A stretch of 64,000 bases of DNA from Bacteroidales bacterium (GCA_029009115.1 JAQXJU010000042.1:1-64000); one strand, 5' to 3'; positions 29,231 to 40,719 are shown, counted from the stretch's first letter. The notes: generated by a model from the letters alone, not told the origin. Translations and numbers: made by a program.

Positions 29231-30624
29231 GACTCGTAGTCCTTGAGTGCCTTTATGGCCTGAGGGCAGAGAATCAGAATCGCGATGACATTGATCCAGG
29301 TGGTAAGACCAACACCTATGTCTCCGATCTGCCATACAAGATTGGCTTCTTTTGCCGCTCCGAACGCCACTGCGGCAAGAAGGATTATCCTGTATATCCA
29401 GGTTACGGCCTTTTCGGCCCGTAACTTCCTTCCTTTTCCACTGAGAGAAAAGAGATACACTATGCTTGACTCGGCATAGAAGCAGTAAGCCATTATGGTT
29501 GTGAACGCAAAGAAGAACAGTGCCACGGTGATGAAAGCGCTTCCGAAGCCGCTGAATACCGAATCTACGGCAGCCTGGGTGAATCCCACATAGTTGTTTC
29601 CAAGTTCGGGGGCTCCGGCGTGAATCATCTCTCCTGCAGGCGAGAATACGTTGAAGCTTCCGCTGCTCAGAATCATCAGGGCAGTTGCGGTGCACACGAG
29701 TAGGGTATCCACATACACCGAGAATGACTGCACCAGACCCTGGACTGCAGGATGTCTGACCTCGGCGCTTGCAGAGACAATGGCTCCTCCGCCCTGTCCT
29801 GCCTCGTTCGAGAAGAGCCCCCTCTTGACTCCCATTGCAATGGTGCTTCCCAGAATCCCCGAGCACAAGGGATTGATTCCGAATGCATTGCTGACTATGC
29901 TCGCAAAGACTGCGGGAATCGCATCCCAGCGTGTCACCAGAACTACAATTGAAATCAGTATGTATCCCAGGGCCATAAAGGGAGTGACTATCGAGGCAAC
30001 CTTTGAGATGCTCTTGAGGCCTCCTATGACTACAAGCGCAAGTATGACCGCGAGTATCAGGCCACCGGCCAGAGGACTGATGTGAAGAGTGTTATGCATT
30101 GCCGATGCTGCTCCATTGGCCTGCACCGTAACGAGAAGGCAGCCGTATCCGAGTATTGTAAGCAGGGCGAAGACTATGCCCAGAGCCTTGCTGTGAAGCC
30201 CCTTTGAAATGTAGCTGAACGGCCCTCCACACCACTGCCCGTTGTGAGGGAACTTGTACATCTGAGCAAGGGTCGATTCGATAAAGGCCGTTGAAGCCCC
30301 GAAAAATGCTATAACCCACATCCAGAAAACAGCCCCCGGGCCGCCCATTGCTATTGCAGTGGCCACACCCACGATATTGCCTGTACCTACACGTCCAGAG
30401 AGAGCGACGCAGAATGCCTGGAAAGAGGATATTCCCTTTGCTCCCCCTGACGGGTCCTCGTTGGAAGCACCGCCCTTGAATAGCAGACGGCACATCTGCC
30501 TGACTTTACGCACCTGGACAAAGCGTGTCCTGAAACTGAAATAAAGTCCTGCGCCTATCAGAAGAACAATCAGGGCAGGACTCCAGACTATATCGTTTAC
30601 AGAAGAAACAATTTGCTCGAGCAT
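29221..30624 (-). CDS. Alanine/glycine:cation symporter (AGCS) family protein
   Basis: 467 aa; GVATAIAMGGPGAVFWMWV, GVKRGLFSNEAGQGGGAIVSASA. Confidence 0.92.
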   Translation of the reverse strand: MLEQIVSSVNDIVWSPALIVLLIGAGLYFSFRTRFVQVRKVRQMCRLLFKGGASNEDPSGGAKGISSFQAFCVALSGRVGTGNIVGVATAIAMGGPGAVFWMWVIAFFGASTAFIESTLAQMYKFPHNGQWCGGPFSYISKGLHSKALGIVFALLTILGYGCLLVTVQANGAASAMHNTLHISPLAGGLILAVILALVVIGGLKSISKVASIVTPFMALGYILISIVVLVTRWDAIPAVFASIVSNAFGINPLCSGILGSTIAMGVKRGLFSNEAGQGGGAIVSASAEVRHPAVQGLVQSFSVYVDTLLVCTATALMILSSGSFNVFSPAGEMIHAGAPELGNNYVGFTQAAVDSVFSGFGSAFITVALFFFAFTTIMAYCFYAESSIVYLFSLSGKGRKLRAEKAVTWIYRIILLAAVAFGAAKEANLVWQIGDIGVGLTTWINVIAILILCPQAIKALKDYESQS

Positions 30625-30661
30625 TCACAAATATAATTAAAAAATGTAACTTTGCGGCCCT

Positions 30662-32050
30662 ATGGCTCCCGGAAAAGACATACTTCTGGCCCGGCTTCGC
30701 TCGGGAGATGCGTTAAGCGGAATCGAACGCCTGAGGCTGACCTTCCTGCTGGCCCTTCCGGCAATACTCGCCCAACTGTCGATGTGCCTGCTGAGCTATA
30801 TCGATTCGGCAATGGTAGGCCGTCTGGGAAGTGCCCAGGCCGCTGCAGTCGGGCTTGTGAGCACTACCGCGTGGATTTTCGGCAGTTTCTGCTATGCCAA
30901 TTCTTCCGGTTTTACAGTGCAGATTGCTCACCGCTGCGGTGCCGGCGACAGGGCCGGAGCCCGCAGGGTCTTCCTTCAGGGCCTTGGAACCACCCTTGCC
31001 GTGAGCGCAGGTTTTGCCGCCCTGGGAATAGCCATAAGTTCGCGTCTTCCTGTCTGGCTCGGCGGAGGACCTGACATAATTGCCGATGCATCAGATTATT
31101 TCAGGATTTACTCTCTCTTCCTGCCGTCTTTTCAGCTTGCCGTTTACTGCGAGTCTGCACTGATTGCCAGCGGAAATATCAAGATTCCCAGCATCACGAG
31201 CATTGCTATGTGCGTTGCAGATGCGGCCTTCAACTATATCTTTATCTTCCTCTGCGCTTGGGGAGTCAGAGGCGCTGCCGTCGGTACTGCACTTGCCACC
31301 CTGCTTGCAGGCCTGTTCCTGCTGTTCTACCTCAGGCGCTTCAGCAACGAACTCGGCCGCCGCGCCTCGGGTGAAGTTGACCATCAGAGCCTGTCTTCCT
31401 CGAAACAGGTGCTCTCGAAGGCTATCGGCATAGCCTGGCCCCTTTGGATACAGAATCTTGCAGTGCGAGGTGCCTACATAGCCGCAACAGTCATAATCGC
31501 CCCTCTGGGGACCATTGCCATAGCCGCCAACTCATTTGCAATCATCGCAGAAGGATTCTGTTATCTGCCCGGATACGGGATGCAGGATGCGGCAACCACT
31601 CTCGTTGGACAAAGCCTCGGCGCCGGGCGCAAGGACCTTGCCAGACGCTTTGCCGGTATCACCATACTCAGTGGCTCGTCGATGATGTTTGTCCTCGCTG
31701 TTCTGATGTGGATCTTTGCACCCCAGCTTATGGGTATGCTCACACCCGATGCCGAGGTAGTAAGCCTAGGTGCCCGCTGCCTCAGAATCGAAGCCTGGGC
31801 GGAGTTCTTCTTCGGAGTCGGGATAGTTGCCAACGGATGCTGCGTCGGTGCCGGTGACACGCTCTTCCCTTCGATACTCAATCTCTTGAGTATGTGGGTG
31901 ATACGTATAGGCGTCGCTCTGTTGCTGATTCCCCGCTTCGGACTCGAAGGCTATTGGTATGCAATGGCCGCGGAGCTGACTGCCAAAGGAATTGTCTTCG
32001 CAGCCCGCATCCGCGGCACACGTTGGATGAGAAAGAATCTTGCTATTTGA
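30662..32050 (+). CDS. MATE family efflux transporter
   Basis: 462 aa, 12 TM pattern, SYIDSAMVGRLGSAQAAAVG; -7 box TAACTTTG at 30647-30654. Confidence 0.9.
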   Translation: MAPGKDILLARLRSGDALSGIERLRLTFLLALPAILAQLSMCLLSYIDSAMVGRLGSAQAAAVGLVSTTAWIFGSFCYANSSGFTVQIAHRCGAGDRAGARRVFLQGLGTTLAVSAGFAALGIAISSRLPVWLGGGPDIIADASDYFRIYSLFLPSFQLAVYCESALIASGNIKIPSITSIAMCVADAAFNYIFIFLCAWGVRGAAVGTALATLLAGLFLLFYLRRFSNELGRRASGEVDHQSLSSSKQVLSKAIGIAWPLWIQNLAVRGAYIAATVIIAPLGTIAIAANSFAIIAEGFCYLPGYGMQDAATTLVGQSLGAGRKDLARRFAGITILSGSSMMFVLAVLMWIFAPQLMGMLTPDAEVVSLGARCLRIEAWAEFFFGVGIVANGCCVGAGDTLFPSILNLLSMWVIRIGVALLLIPRFGLEGYWYAMAAELTAKGIVFAARIRGTRWMRKNLAI

Positions 32051-32870
32051 CGCAGTCCATGACTCCCCTCAGGTAGCCTACCGACTCGGCAACTCCAATG
32101 AGAGGATTAGCAGGGTTCTTCTCGAATTCTATAGAGATGACACCCTTGTAGCCGCTCTTCTTGATTGCTTTTACGATGGCGGGGATGTCCATCTTTCCGC
32201 GCCCCATCTCCCAGGTCTTGCCTTGCTTTGAAGGGTCGGTTTCATCCTTGATGTGGATGTCGTAAATCCAGTCTTTGTATTTGACAAGGTCCTTGGCAGG
32301 GTTCTTCCCGAAGCGGAAAGAGTGTCCGAGGTCGATACAGCAGCCTATTCCAATGGTGGGGTCTCCAACCATCTCTACAATCTTGCGTACATCGGGGAAT
32401 GGAGCCTTGTCGGGACCGTGGGTATGGATGGCAAGCTTGATTCCGGTGCTCTTCACCTTCTGGATGCAGTAGTCAAGAAGCTCGTAGTTAGGGACACCCA
32501 TAAACATTTTGGCCCCGAAACGTGATGCGTAGTCAAAAGCGCGGTCAACATCCTCGACACTCCTCATATATATAGGTCCGAGGATATAGGGCTCGACACC
32601 ATATTCGGCACACTTTGCCTTGAAGGCTTCCATATCCAGAACGCTTGCGTCGAGCGGAAGCTGGAAGTCCTTGATGGACATATACTTGACATCGATGCTC
32701 TTAAGAAATGCCAGGGCATCCTCGAAGGGAAGCTTGCGGAAGGTATAACCCGCTACTCCAATCTTGTAGTTCTCTGAAGGGTGCTGGACCTTTTCCTGAG
32801 CCATTGCGGCGAAGTTGAAGGCAGTTGCTGCGAACGTTGCGGCAAGTGCAATTTTCAGTAAGTGTTTCAT
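32043..32870 (-). CDS. Sugar phosphate isomerase/epimerase family protein (secreted)
   Basis: 275 aa; signal peptide, AP-endonuclease-2-like TIM barrel (LAIHTHGP, GIGCCIDLGHSFR). Confidence 0.85.
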   Translation of the reverse strand: MKHLLKIALAATFAATAFNFAAMAQEKVQHPSENYKIGVAGYTFRKLPFEDALAFLKSIDVKYMSIKDFQLPLDASVLDMEAFKAKCAEYGVEPYILGPIYMRSVEDVDRAFDYASRFGAKMFMGVPNYELLDYCIQKVKSTGIKLAIHTHGPDKAPFPDVRKIVEMVGDPTIGIGCCIDLGHSFRFGKNPAKDLVKYKDWIYDIHIKDETDPSKQGKTWEMGRGKMDIPAIVKAIKKSGYKGVISIEFEKNPANPLIGVAESVGYLRGVMDCVK

Positions 32871-34177
32871 AATGTTTGTAGTTGTGTAATACGAATTATT
32901 CTTGAGGTTTCGGGGGTGACCTTCGTGGAGTCGTCGATGCGCTCTCCCAGGAGAGCTGCAACGTGAGAGGCGCTTCCGTCGCCGGCAACGGCAAGTACGG
33001 CCTTCCTTTTCTGCGAGGGCGTATATGACAGGTCGGTGAAAAGGTCGCTGAGTTTCTTGCGTCCCTTCATTCCAAGTGGAACAAGCCAGTCTCCCTGCTT
33101 CCAGCTCCTCAGAGTAAAGGGGAAGGGGAGTGCCCGCTCGTCGAAGATGAGTGTGCCGGCGCTCTGTTTAAGCTTTTGGGGAGTGTCCTCCAGTTGTATC
33201 GAAATCAGTTTCCCGTCCACTATGTACTCACCCGGAGCATTGACTGTCAGCGAGAAAGATTCACGCATCTCTTCGGGGGAAATGAGCTCTATATGTCCTC
33301 GCGAGAGTTCGGCAGTCCAGCCGCTGCGCGATTCGAAGCGCTTGCCCCGGGAAGTCTCTTCTCCGGCGGCCTTGCAAATTGCAGCGATGCTCTCTGTGGA
33401 GAATCCCTTTCCTTCCACAAAACGGGCTGTCAGATATTCATGATGGCCAAGCGAGTTCAGGATGTCGAGATGCAGGACTTTTGCGTCGCTGCTCGTCAGT
33501 CCTGCTTTGCGGGCGCTCTGCCAGTATTCTTCTGCAATTCCGTCAACCTGACTTATATGCTGCATATCAGAGCGCAGGGTTGAAAGGAACGAGGGGTTGA
33601 TCTTCTCGAAGAGGGGCAGGACCCCGGTTCTCAGCAGATTGCGCTTGTATCTGGTATCGGAATTGGTGCTGTCCTCTCTCCACGACTTTCCGTTCGATTT
33701 CATCCAACTGGTGATTTCGTCTCGGCTGATGTCGAGCATAGGCCTGAGGACCCTTGCACCTTCAACGACAGAGTCGGGTGACATACCCTTGAGACCCCTT
33801 GTTCCTGTGCCTCTGAGTAGGTTCAGAAGGAAGGTTTCGGCCTCGTCGTTGGCATTGTGTGCCACAGCCACTGCGTCGAAGCCCTCTGAAGAGCAAAGCT
33901 GGGCAAACCAGCGGTAACGCAGTCTCCGTGCTGCCATTTCGATGCTTTCTCCTGCCGATTCGGCTTCGGATGCAGTGTCAAAACGGCGGCAGTACAGGGT
34001 CAGCCCCTTGTCGGAGCACCATTTGCGGACAAAGTCCTCGTCGGCGTCCGATTCGGCCCCCCTGAGCGAAAAGTTGCAGTGGGCAACTGCGAAAGAAGCC
34101 TCCGGAAACAAGTCTGAAGCCCTTTCGGAGAGGTACATCGAGTCGATGCCTCCGCTCACTGCAAGCAGTATTCTCAC
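32867..34177 (-). CDS. tilS: tRNA(Ile)-lysidine synthase
   Basis: 436 aa; AVSGGIDSMYL P-loop, AHNANDEAETFLLNLLRGTG. Confidence 0.93.
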   Translation of the reverse strand: MRILLAVSGGIDSMYLSERASDLFPEASFAVAHCNFSLRGAESDADEDFVRKWCSDKGLTLYCRRFDTASEAESAGESIEMAARRLRYRWFAQLCSSEGFDAVAVAHNANDEAETFLLNLLRGTGTRGLKGMSPDSVVEGARVLRPMLDISRDEITSWMKSNGKSWREDSTNSDTRYKRNLLRTGVLPLFEKINPSFLSTLRSDMQHISQVDGIAEEYWQSARKAGLTSSDAKVLHLDILNSLGHHEYLTARFVEGKGFSTESIAAICKAAGEETSRGKRFESRSGWTAELSRGHIELISPEEMRESFSLTVNAPGEYIVDGKLISIQLEDTPQKLKQSAGTLIFDERALPFPFTLRSWKQGDWLVPLGMKGRKKLSDLFTDLSYTPSQKRKAVLAVAGDGSASHVAALLGERIDDSTKVTPETSRIIRITQLQTL

Positions 34178-35247
34178 TTTTTCTCGCGGGGTCTGAAGGT
34201 GTATGCGAAGCTGAATGAGATGAATTCCTTGAGCTGGATTCTCTGGCGGGCATTGCTGCCGTCTTCATCAGCAATCATCACGATAGGGTCGTAGATGAGC
34301 CAGGTGTTGAAGGCGATGTTGAAGTTGCGGGCAAACTTGAAACTGATCTTATTGTCCCAGTTCACACGGGTCCACTCGAATGGATGGTCGAGGTAGTCTG
34401 TGAAGAGTACCAGCTGAGTCTCGTATTTGAGGTTGCTGTTGATGACAAACTTCATATCAGTTTTAATCTGGGCACCAAACTGGAACTTGGCTTTGCGGTA
34501 GAAACTGCCTATCAGGGCGTCGTCCTTGGCGGCCACGGCCTCCAGATACCCGGGGTCATCGGCCTCGCAGGCGAGTTCCATACCGTAGTTCTTGCGAAGA
34601 AGGGCGTTTCTGACAATTGTGAAACCTCCGGTGAGGGGAGCCATATTGAGGTCGAACCAGCTCGTAGGTTTCCACTCGAGACCGAGTGCCAGATTTGTGT
34701 AGGCCGGCGAAAGGAATCCCGATTTAATCCCGTCCGGCGACCACTTTCCGCTTTCGGCATCCTGGATGTACTTTTTCGGAGTGTCGGTGAACTGCGAGCG
34801 GAAGTCGAACGACGCGGCATAGTCCCATTTCGAATCCTTCTTGGTCTGGTATGCCCACTTGCTTTCAAAGTAGATACGGTCGTTGCTCTTCTGGAGTATT
34901 CCCTTCTTGTCCGAGGAGTGCAGGAAGCCATAGTTCAGCTGGATTCGGTTGTTCCAGCTCATAAGGTCTTTCTTGTAGTTGGCCTTTCCGTCGATTCCTG
35001 TGCTCAGGGTCGCGGTGTTGTATCCTCCTGCAGCCCAGTTGCTCAGCGAGGTCTGGTTGAATCCTATGCTCAGGTCCACCGAGTTGGTCCAGTAGTTCTT
35101 CTTGGGGGCTGCAGAGTTTGTCTTGGGGGCGTTGACTATGGCCTCGGCGGCTTCTGCCGCAGTCTTCTGTACATTGCTCTGGGCCGATGCCGACAAGGCG
35201 GAAGCCACAATAAGGGCGGATGCGGTAATCCGGAATAAGCTCTTCAT
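34174..35247 (-). CDS. DUF3078-like outer membrane protein
   Basis: 357 aa; signal peptide, NYWTNSVDLSIGFNQTSLSNWAAGGYNT typical of DUF3078. Confidence 0.8.
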   Translation of the reverse strand: MKSLFRITASALIVASALSASAQSNVQKTAAEAAEAIVNAPKTNSAAPKKNYWTNSVDLSIGFNQTSLSNWAAGGYNTATLSTGIDGKANYKKDLMSWNNRIQLNYGFLHSSDKKGILQKSNDRIYFESKWAYQTKKDSKWDYAASFDFRSQFTDTPKKYIQDAESGKWSPDGIKSGFLSPAYTNLALGLEWKPTSWFDLNMAPLTGGFTIVRNALLRKNYGMELACEADDPGYLEAVAAKDDALIGSFYRKAKFQFGAQIKTDMKFVINSNLKYETQLVLFTDYLDHPFEWTRVNWDNKISFKFARNFNIAFNTWLIYDPIVMIADEDGSNARQRIQLKEFISFSFAYTFRPREKK

Positions 35248-35256
35248 AATAGATAA

Positions 35257-36735
35257 TCAGTATGCAATTGCAAATACTACTCTTCTGTGCGAAGGCTTGC
35301 CGGAGAAAATGTCGGTGCCTTCCTCTTCGCACACGAAACTGTCTTCGGGTATGCAGCGTATGGTTGCCTTGGTCTCGTCCTTGATTTTTTGCTCGGTTTC
35401 GGGGGTCCCGTCCCAGTGGCAGAGAAGGAAGCGTCCGGTTTGAATCTTTTCCTTGAATTCTTCCCAGTTGTCGCATTTCTCGACCCTCGATTCTCTGAAG
35501 TCTGCAGCCTTGCGGTAGATATTGGCCTGGATGTCATCGAGCAGGCTGTGGATATGGGCGCAGATGCCTTCGAGCGCCATAGTCTCCTTGGTAAGGGTAT
35601 CGCGGCGGGCAACTTCGACCGTGCCTGCAGCAAGGTCTCTGGCTCCCATTGCAATCCTTACGGGTACACCCTTGAGCTCCCATTCGGCAAACTTGAATCC
35701 GGGGCGCAGGGTGTCTCGGTCGTCGATCTTGACACTGTGTCCCATCTGCTCAAGTTCAGTTTTGATTGCTTCCATCTTGCCAAGAACGGCAGCACGCTCC
35801 TCCTGGGTCTTGTAGATGGGAACCATCACAACCTGGATGGGGGCAAGTGCAGGAGGAAGAACGAGGCCTTCGTCGTCGGAATGGGCCATGATCAGGGCTC
35901 CCATAAGGCGGGTGCTGACTCCCCAGGAAGTGGCCCAGACATATTGCAGAGAGCCGTCCTTGTCGGCAAACTTCACGTCGAATGACTTGGCGAAGTTCTG
36001 GCCGAGGAAGTGGGATGTACCTGCCTGAAGGGCCTTGCCGTCCTGCATCATAGCTTCGATTGTGAGTGTGTCGAGGGCTCCGGCGAACCTCTCGTTGGGA
36101 CTCTTGTGACCCACGATTACGGGAAGAGCCATATAATTTCGGGCGAAGTCTGCATACACCTCGACCATCTCCCTGGCCTTGGCTTCGGCCTCTTCGGAAG
36201 TAGCGTGAGCGGTGTGCCCTTCCTGCCAGAGGAACTCCGCGGTGCGGAGGAACATTCTTGTGCGCATCTCCCATCTGACCACGTTGCACCACTGGTTGCA
36301 GAGTATGGGCAGGTCTCGCCACGAATTAATCCAGTTCTTGTAGGTGCTCCAGATAATGGTTTCGGAGGTAGGACGGACTATCAGTTCTTCTTCGAGCCTG
36401 GCCTCGGGATCCACTACAACACCCTTTCCGTCGGGGTCGTTCATAAGACGATGATGAGTCACCACGGCACATTCCTTGGCGAATCCGGCAACGTGCTCGG
36501 CCTCGCGGCTGAAGAAAGATTTTGGAATGAACAGGGGAAAGTAGGCATTCTGGACTCCGGTCTTCTTGAACATAGAGTCAAGTACGGACTGCATCTTCTC
36601 CCATATTGCATAGCCGTAAGGCTTGATTACCATACATCCGCGGACTGCTGACTGCTCGGCCAGCTCAGCCTTCACCACAATGTCGTTATACCATTGTGAG
36701 TAGTTCTCGGCGCGTTTAGTTACCTCTTTTGCCAT
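35257..36735 (-). CDS. proS: Prolyl-tRNA synthetase
   Basis: [27 protein letters not shown] start; [17 protein letters not shown]; the longer ORF start is not conserved-looking. Confidence 0.94.
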   Translation of the reverse strand: MAKEVTKRAENYSQWYNDIVVKAELAEQSAVRGCMVIKPYGYAIWEKMQSVLDSMFKKTGVQNAYFPLFIPKSFFSREAEHVAGFAKECAVVTHHRLMNDPDGKGVVVDPEARLEEELIVRPTSETIIWSTYKNWINSWRDLPILCNQWCNVVRWEMRTRMFLRTAEFLWQEGHTAHATSEEAEAKAREMVEVYADFARNYMALPVIVGHKSPNERFAGALDTLTIEAMMQDGKALQAGTSHFLGQNFAKSFDVKFADKDGSLQYVWATSWGVSTRLMGALIMAHSDDEGLVLPPALAPIQVVMVPIYKTQEERAAVLGKMEAIKTELEQMGHSVKIDDRDTLRPGFKFAEWELKGVPVRIAMGARDLAAGTVEVARRDTLTKETMALEGICAHIHSLLDDIQANIYRKAADFRESRVEKCDNWEEFKEKIQTGRFLLCHWDGTPETEQKIKDETKATIRCIPEDSFVCEEEGTDIFSGKPSHRRVVFAIAY

Positions 36736-36841
36736 ATTTTTGAAATTTTTTCTGCGTTTTTTCCCTTTTTTTGCATCTATGTATTCAGACAAGTACGGAA
36801 TTTGCCACGGCAAAGATACAAATAAACTTGGGTATAAAATT

Positions 36842-38002
36842 ATGATTGAGATGAAACTGAAAATGATTACTCTGCTGACATTGCTGTGCGCGGCAGTGTC
36901 CTGCGGAACGCTCGGACAGGTTTCTTCCAACCAGAAGTATACTGACGGAATCTACTCCACACCATCGGAGCAACCTGAAAGCGTTCTGAAAGCCAATGAC
37001 AGCCGGTTCGAGCAGCTTGCCCTGCGCACCGGCGGAAGTCGCATCTATCTTCGCGGCAACAAGGTCGATACCCTTGTCATTCCCGAGAGGATGAATGCTA
37101 CGGTCCAGGTTCGCGATTCTCTTACAATCGTTGACCTTTATGACTCCGAGACTGCCTGGCGCAGCCCCTACGAATGGAACTATTGGAATTTCGGCTGGGC
37201 CACTGCTTGGATGTACCGGCCATATATGTGGCACTCGCCGTATTACTACGGCTGGCACGATCCCTGGTACGCCTGGCACAGTCCCTGGTACGGCTTGTAC
37301 GACCCCTGGTACAGTTGGCACAGTCCCTACTACGGCTGGTATGACCCTTGGTACGGCTTGTACGACCCCTGGTACGGCTGGTATGACCCCTTCTTCGGGC
37401 CTGCATTCTATCCTCCTCATCACCACCATCACCATCATTACTACGATCCCCAGGGACGCAACTATATGCCGAGGAATGTAGCAATGGGCGGTACAGTGGG
37501 CAGCCGGGGTGCTTCGACCATAGTAAACAGGAGCGCCATATCGCGCAGCGGAGCGCACTTGGTAAGCCGCACTTCCGCTTCGAGGAGCGTGGCTGCCGGT
37601 TCGAGGGCATCTTCCAGTAGGATTGCATCATCCTCGCGCAGCACTGTCTCAGGCGTCTCCACAAGCCGTCCGGCATCTTCAGTGTCAAGAAGCCAGGCAT
37701 CGGGCAGCCGTTCATCCGCGCAGACAGGCTCTGTGAGCCGTCCTTCAACGGCCACTTACTCCAGACCCCGTCCTTCATCGGGCGAGAGTTACCGCTCTTC
37801 GGAGAGTTACTCCAGTAGTTCTTCGTCGTCCTCTTCTTCTTCGTCCTACTCACGCGGAAGTTCCTCACAGTCTTATTCCCGCGGCTCATCCTCGGGAAGT
37901 TCATACAGCGGTTCCAGAGGCGGTTCCTCGTACAGCGGCGGGGCATCCCGCAGTTCAGGCGGCTCCTCGTACAGCGGTGGCAGCCACGGTTCCCGCAGAT
38001 AG
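36842..38002 (+). CDS. Lipoprotein with aromatic WY repeats, His tract and Ser-rich tail
   Basis: Lipobox [27 protein letters not shown] repeats; HHHHHHHYY; Ser/Gly-rich C-terminus. Confidence 0.75.
   Translation: MIEMKLKMITLLTLLCAAVSCGTLGQVSSNQKYTDGIYSTPSEQPESVLKANDSRFEQLALRTGGSRIYLRGNKVDTLVIPERMNATVQVRDSLTIVDLYDSETAWRSPYEWNYWNFGWATAWMYRPYMWHSPYYYGWHDPWYAWHSPWYGLYDPWYSWHSPYYGWYDPWYGLYDPWYGWYDPFFGPAFYPPHHHHHHHYYDPQGRNYMPRNVAMGGTVGSRGASTIVNRSAISRSGAHLVSRTSASRSVAAGSRASSSRIASSSRSTVSGVSTSRPASSVSRSQASGSRSSAQTGSVSRPSTATYSRPRPSSGESYRSSESYSSSSSSSSSSSSYSRGSSSQSYSRGSSSGSSYSGSRGGSSYSGGASRSSGGSSYSGGSHGSRR
37253..37399 (+). repeat. 21-bp in-frame tandem repeat (7 units), WYG(L/W)(Y/H)(D/S)P
   Basis: tggcacgatccctggtacgcc-type 21-mers seven times within the lipoprotein ORF. 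Confidence 0.85.
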
Positions 38003-38025
38003 CATTTCACTTTATCCGTTGAATT

Positions 38026-39720
38026 ATGCGCAAATCTTTAATATCCATATGTCTTATGTTCTCCGGTATTCTTGCCGGAGCTCAGACTATGTATGACGCT
38101 ATGACCTTCAGCGAGGTCAATTATTACGGCACCGCCCGTTCGATGTCGCTCGGAAACGCGATGACGGCTCTCGGGGGAGACCTCGGTTCGGTGGGCATCA
38201 ACCCTGCCGGCTCGGCTGTGAATCCCTACTGGCAGTTTACACTTACCCCTGGGTTCAGCATCGCCTCGTCCAACTCCAGATGGTCAACTCTCGATAACGG
38301 GATTTACGATTACCGGAACAATTCGTCCAAGACCCGCTTCATCTTCCCCAACACCGGGCTTACGATGAATTTCGAGACAGGCAACAGGCACGGACTCAAG
38401 CGTTACACCTTTGGATTCGTGGTCAACACTACCGCCAATCACCTTGCTGTTGACAATATCTTTGCCACGGGCAATTCAAATACTTCAATGGCAGGATGCT
38501 TTGCCAGCGGCGCCTATGGTATTGACGCCACCGAGTTCGATGCTTCCAACCCTTACAAGGGGAACATTCCTTGGAATACCGTTCTTGCCCAGCAGTCCGG
38601 GATGATAGCTACCTTCGGAGGCAAAACCGACGAATATATTGGAATCAACGAAACCATTGATTCAGAAAACAATATCTACATACCGGGCCCGCTCAAGCAG
38701 AGGTCTTTCACTATGTCGTCGGGGAGCAAGTCTGATATCATAATGAACTTTGGCGCCGACATCAACGACAAGCTTTATTTGGGATTCAATTTGGGTATTC
38801 CCACTTTGCAATACGTCTATTCCGAAACCTTCAGCGAAGCGGCTCTCGATCCTGCCGACTTCCCCGTGACCATGGGGATAATTTCAACCAACTACGACAG
38901 TTCGCTCTACCGCTACGGCTATCAGGCCGAGATGGACGGAATTTATGCCAAGTTCGGTCTGATTTATGTGCCTGTCAAGGGTGTTCGTCTGGGAGCCGCA
39001 ATCAAGACTCCGACTCTCCTGACCGTAAGGGAGACCTGGCAGCTGGACGCTACAGTCAACTACACCTCTCTCAAGTCCACCCAGTCCAGTTCACCTGTAG
39101 GTGAATGGAGCTACGACTTGCGCACACCCTGGGAAGCCAATTTCGGCGCCGCCTTCACTTTCGCAGACAAGGGCTTTGTAAGTCTCGATTACGAAATGAT
39201 GGACTACAGCATCATGAAGTTTGTCGAGCATACTATGGATGACAGCTTCTATGCCGACGACCCCTACTACCAGCAGAACAGAATCAACCGTCTGTTCTGC
39301 GGAGTCAGCCATTCGCTCAGACTTGGCGCCGAGTACAAGATTATCCCCTCGGTTTCAGTCCGTGCAGGATTTAACCTGACCACATCCCCCGAAAAGATTT
39401 ACAAGGACAATCTTGGACTGACGGTCACGGCAAGCGATTATAGTAACTTTTTCGATGATTTCGAGAGCGGACGCTACAGGCTCGGGGACTGGACATATTC
39501 AGACTCGCGCAGATCTTACGCCCTGGGTCTGGGTTATTCCTCGAACGGTTCATTCTTTGCCGACGCGGCCTTCAGGCTGAATAGGTATCCTGCATCATAT
39601 CGCAAGCCTTATGCAGACTACATATACGACAACGACGGAGTGCTTGATACTGCGTCTCCCGTTATCAGGACAGACAGAACGCTCTGTGACCTGCTGTTTA
39701 CATTCGGCTGGAGATTCTAA
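38026..39720 (+). CDS. Outer membrane beta-barrel protein (FadL/PorV-like)
   Basis: 564 aa; signal peptide, SEVNYYGTARSMSLGNAMTALGGDLGSVGINPAG, aromatic C-terminus TFGWRF. Confidence 0.75.
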   Translation: MRKSLISICLMFSGILAGAQTMYDAMTFSEVNYYGTARSMSLGNAMTALGGDLGSVGINPAGSAVNPYWQFTLTPGFSIASSNSRWSTLDNGIYDYRNNSSKTRFIFPNTGLTMNFETGNRHGLKRYTFGFVVNTTANHLAVDNIFATGNSNTSMAGCFASGAYGIDATEFDASNPYKGNIPWNTVLAQQSGMIATFGGKTDEYIGINETIDSENNIYIPGPLKQRSFTMSSGSKSDIIMNFGADINDKLYLGFNLGIPTLQYVYSETFSEAALDPADFPVTMGIISTNYDSSLYRYGYQAEMDGIYAKFGLIYVPVKGVRLGAAIKTPTLLTVRETWQLDATVNYTSLKSTQSSSPVGEWSYDLRTPWEANFGAAFTFADKGFVSLDYEMMDYSIMKFVEHTMDDSFYADDPYYQQNRINRLFCGVSHSLRLGAEYKIIPSVSVRAGFNLTTSPEKIYKDNLGLTVTASDYSNFFDDFESGRYRLGDWTYSDSRRSYALGLGYSSNGSFFADAAFRLNRYPASYRKPYADYIYDNDGVLDTASPVIRTDRTLCDLLFTFGWRF

Positions 39721-39723
39721 TCT

Positions 39724-40713
39724 ATGAAACTGACTGCAAAAGAACTCGCTGCGATCCTTGAAGGCACGGTTGAGGGCAATCCCCAGGAAACCGTCACTTC
39801 CTTCGCCAGAATCGAAAACGGAAAGAGCGGACAGCTCTGCTTTTTCGCAAATCCCAAATACGAACATTATGTGTACACCAGCAAGGCTTCGATCTTGCTG
39901 GTGAATGCTGATTTTCATCCCCGGCAGGAGATTACGCCCACGCTGATACGTGTCAAGGATGCCTATTCGGCTGTGGCACAGCTGCTCTCTTATGTATCTG
40001 AGCAGAAGAAGAAATACCGTCGGCACAGGGGCTTCCTGAGCCGCATAGCCTTCTCTGCCAAAATCGGGAAGAGGGTGTGGATAGGTGACTTTACCCGAAT
40101 TGGAGCAAAGTGCCGCATCGGCGAGAGAACCATCATCCACGACAATGTGTCGGTCGGAGACGGAACCGTCATAGGCTCCGGATGCATTATCTACCCCGGA
40201 GTGCGTATCTATCCCGGTATGGTGATAGGAGACAATGTCATCCTGCACGCCAATTGCGTCATCGGAAGCGACGGCTTCGGCAATGCGCCCCAGGAGGATG
40301 GAAGTTGGAAGAAGATAGAGCATCTGGGCAATGTCATCATCGGCAACGACGTTGAGATAGGAGCCAATACCACCGTTGACCGTGCCGAGATGGAATCTAC
40401 CGTCATAGGCAACGGAGTAAAGATCGACAACCTCTGCCAGATTGCCCACAATGTGTATCTCGGCGACAATACGGTTATGGCTGCCCAGTCGGGAGTGGCA
40501 GGCTCTGCACACATAGGCAGGAACTGCATCTTCGGAGGTCAGACCGGAGTTTCCGGGCACATCAAGATTGCTGACAGGACCACGGTCGGAGGACGCTCCG
40601 GCGTAATCGGCAATGTCCGCAGGAGTGGCGAGGTCCTGGTTGGTTTCCCCGCCATCGACCACAAGGTGTATATGAGGGCATACGCAAAGTTCAAACAGTC
40701 CGGACAGGAATAG
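39724..40713 (+). CDS. lpxD: UDP-3-O-acylglucosamine N-acyltransferase
   Basis: Left-handed beta-helix hexapeptides; [44 protein letters not shown]. Confidence 0.95.
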   Translation: MKLTAKELAAILEGTVEGNPQETVTSFARIENGKSGQLCFFANPKYEHYVYTSKASILLVNADFHPRQEITPTLIRVKDAYSAVAQLLSYVSEQKKKYRRHRGFLSRIAFSAKIGKRVWIGDFTRIGAKCRIGERTIIHDNVSVGDGTVIGSGCIIYPGVRIYPGMVIGDNVILHANCVIGSDGFGNAPQEDGSWKKIEHLGNVIIGNDVEIGANTTVDRAEMESTVIGNGVKIDNLCQIAHNVYLGDNTVMAAQSGVAGSAHIGRNCIFGGQTGVSGHIKIADRTTVGGRSGVIGNVRRSGEVLVGFPAIDHKVYMRAYAKFKQSGQE

Positions 40714-40719
40714 ACAGAT

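Noticed and set aside
28397-29866. 489-aa minus-strand ORF
   Set aside because: Shadow ORF antisense to the clearly recognisable aldo/keto reductase, extending into the AGCS symporter gene; no family signal.
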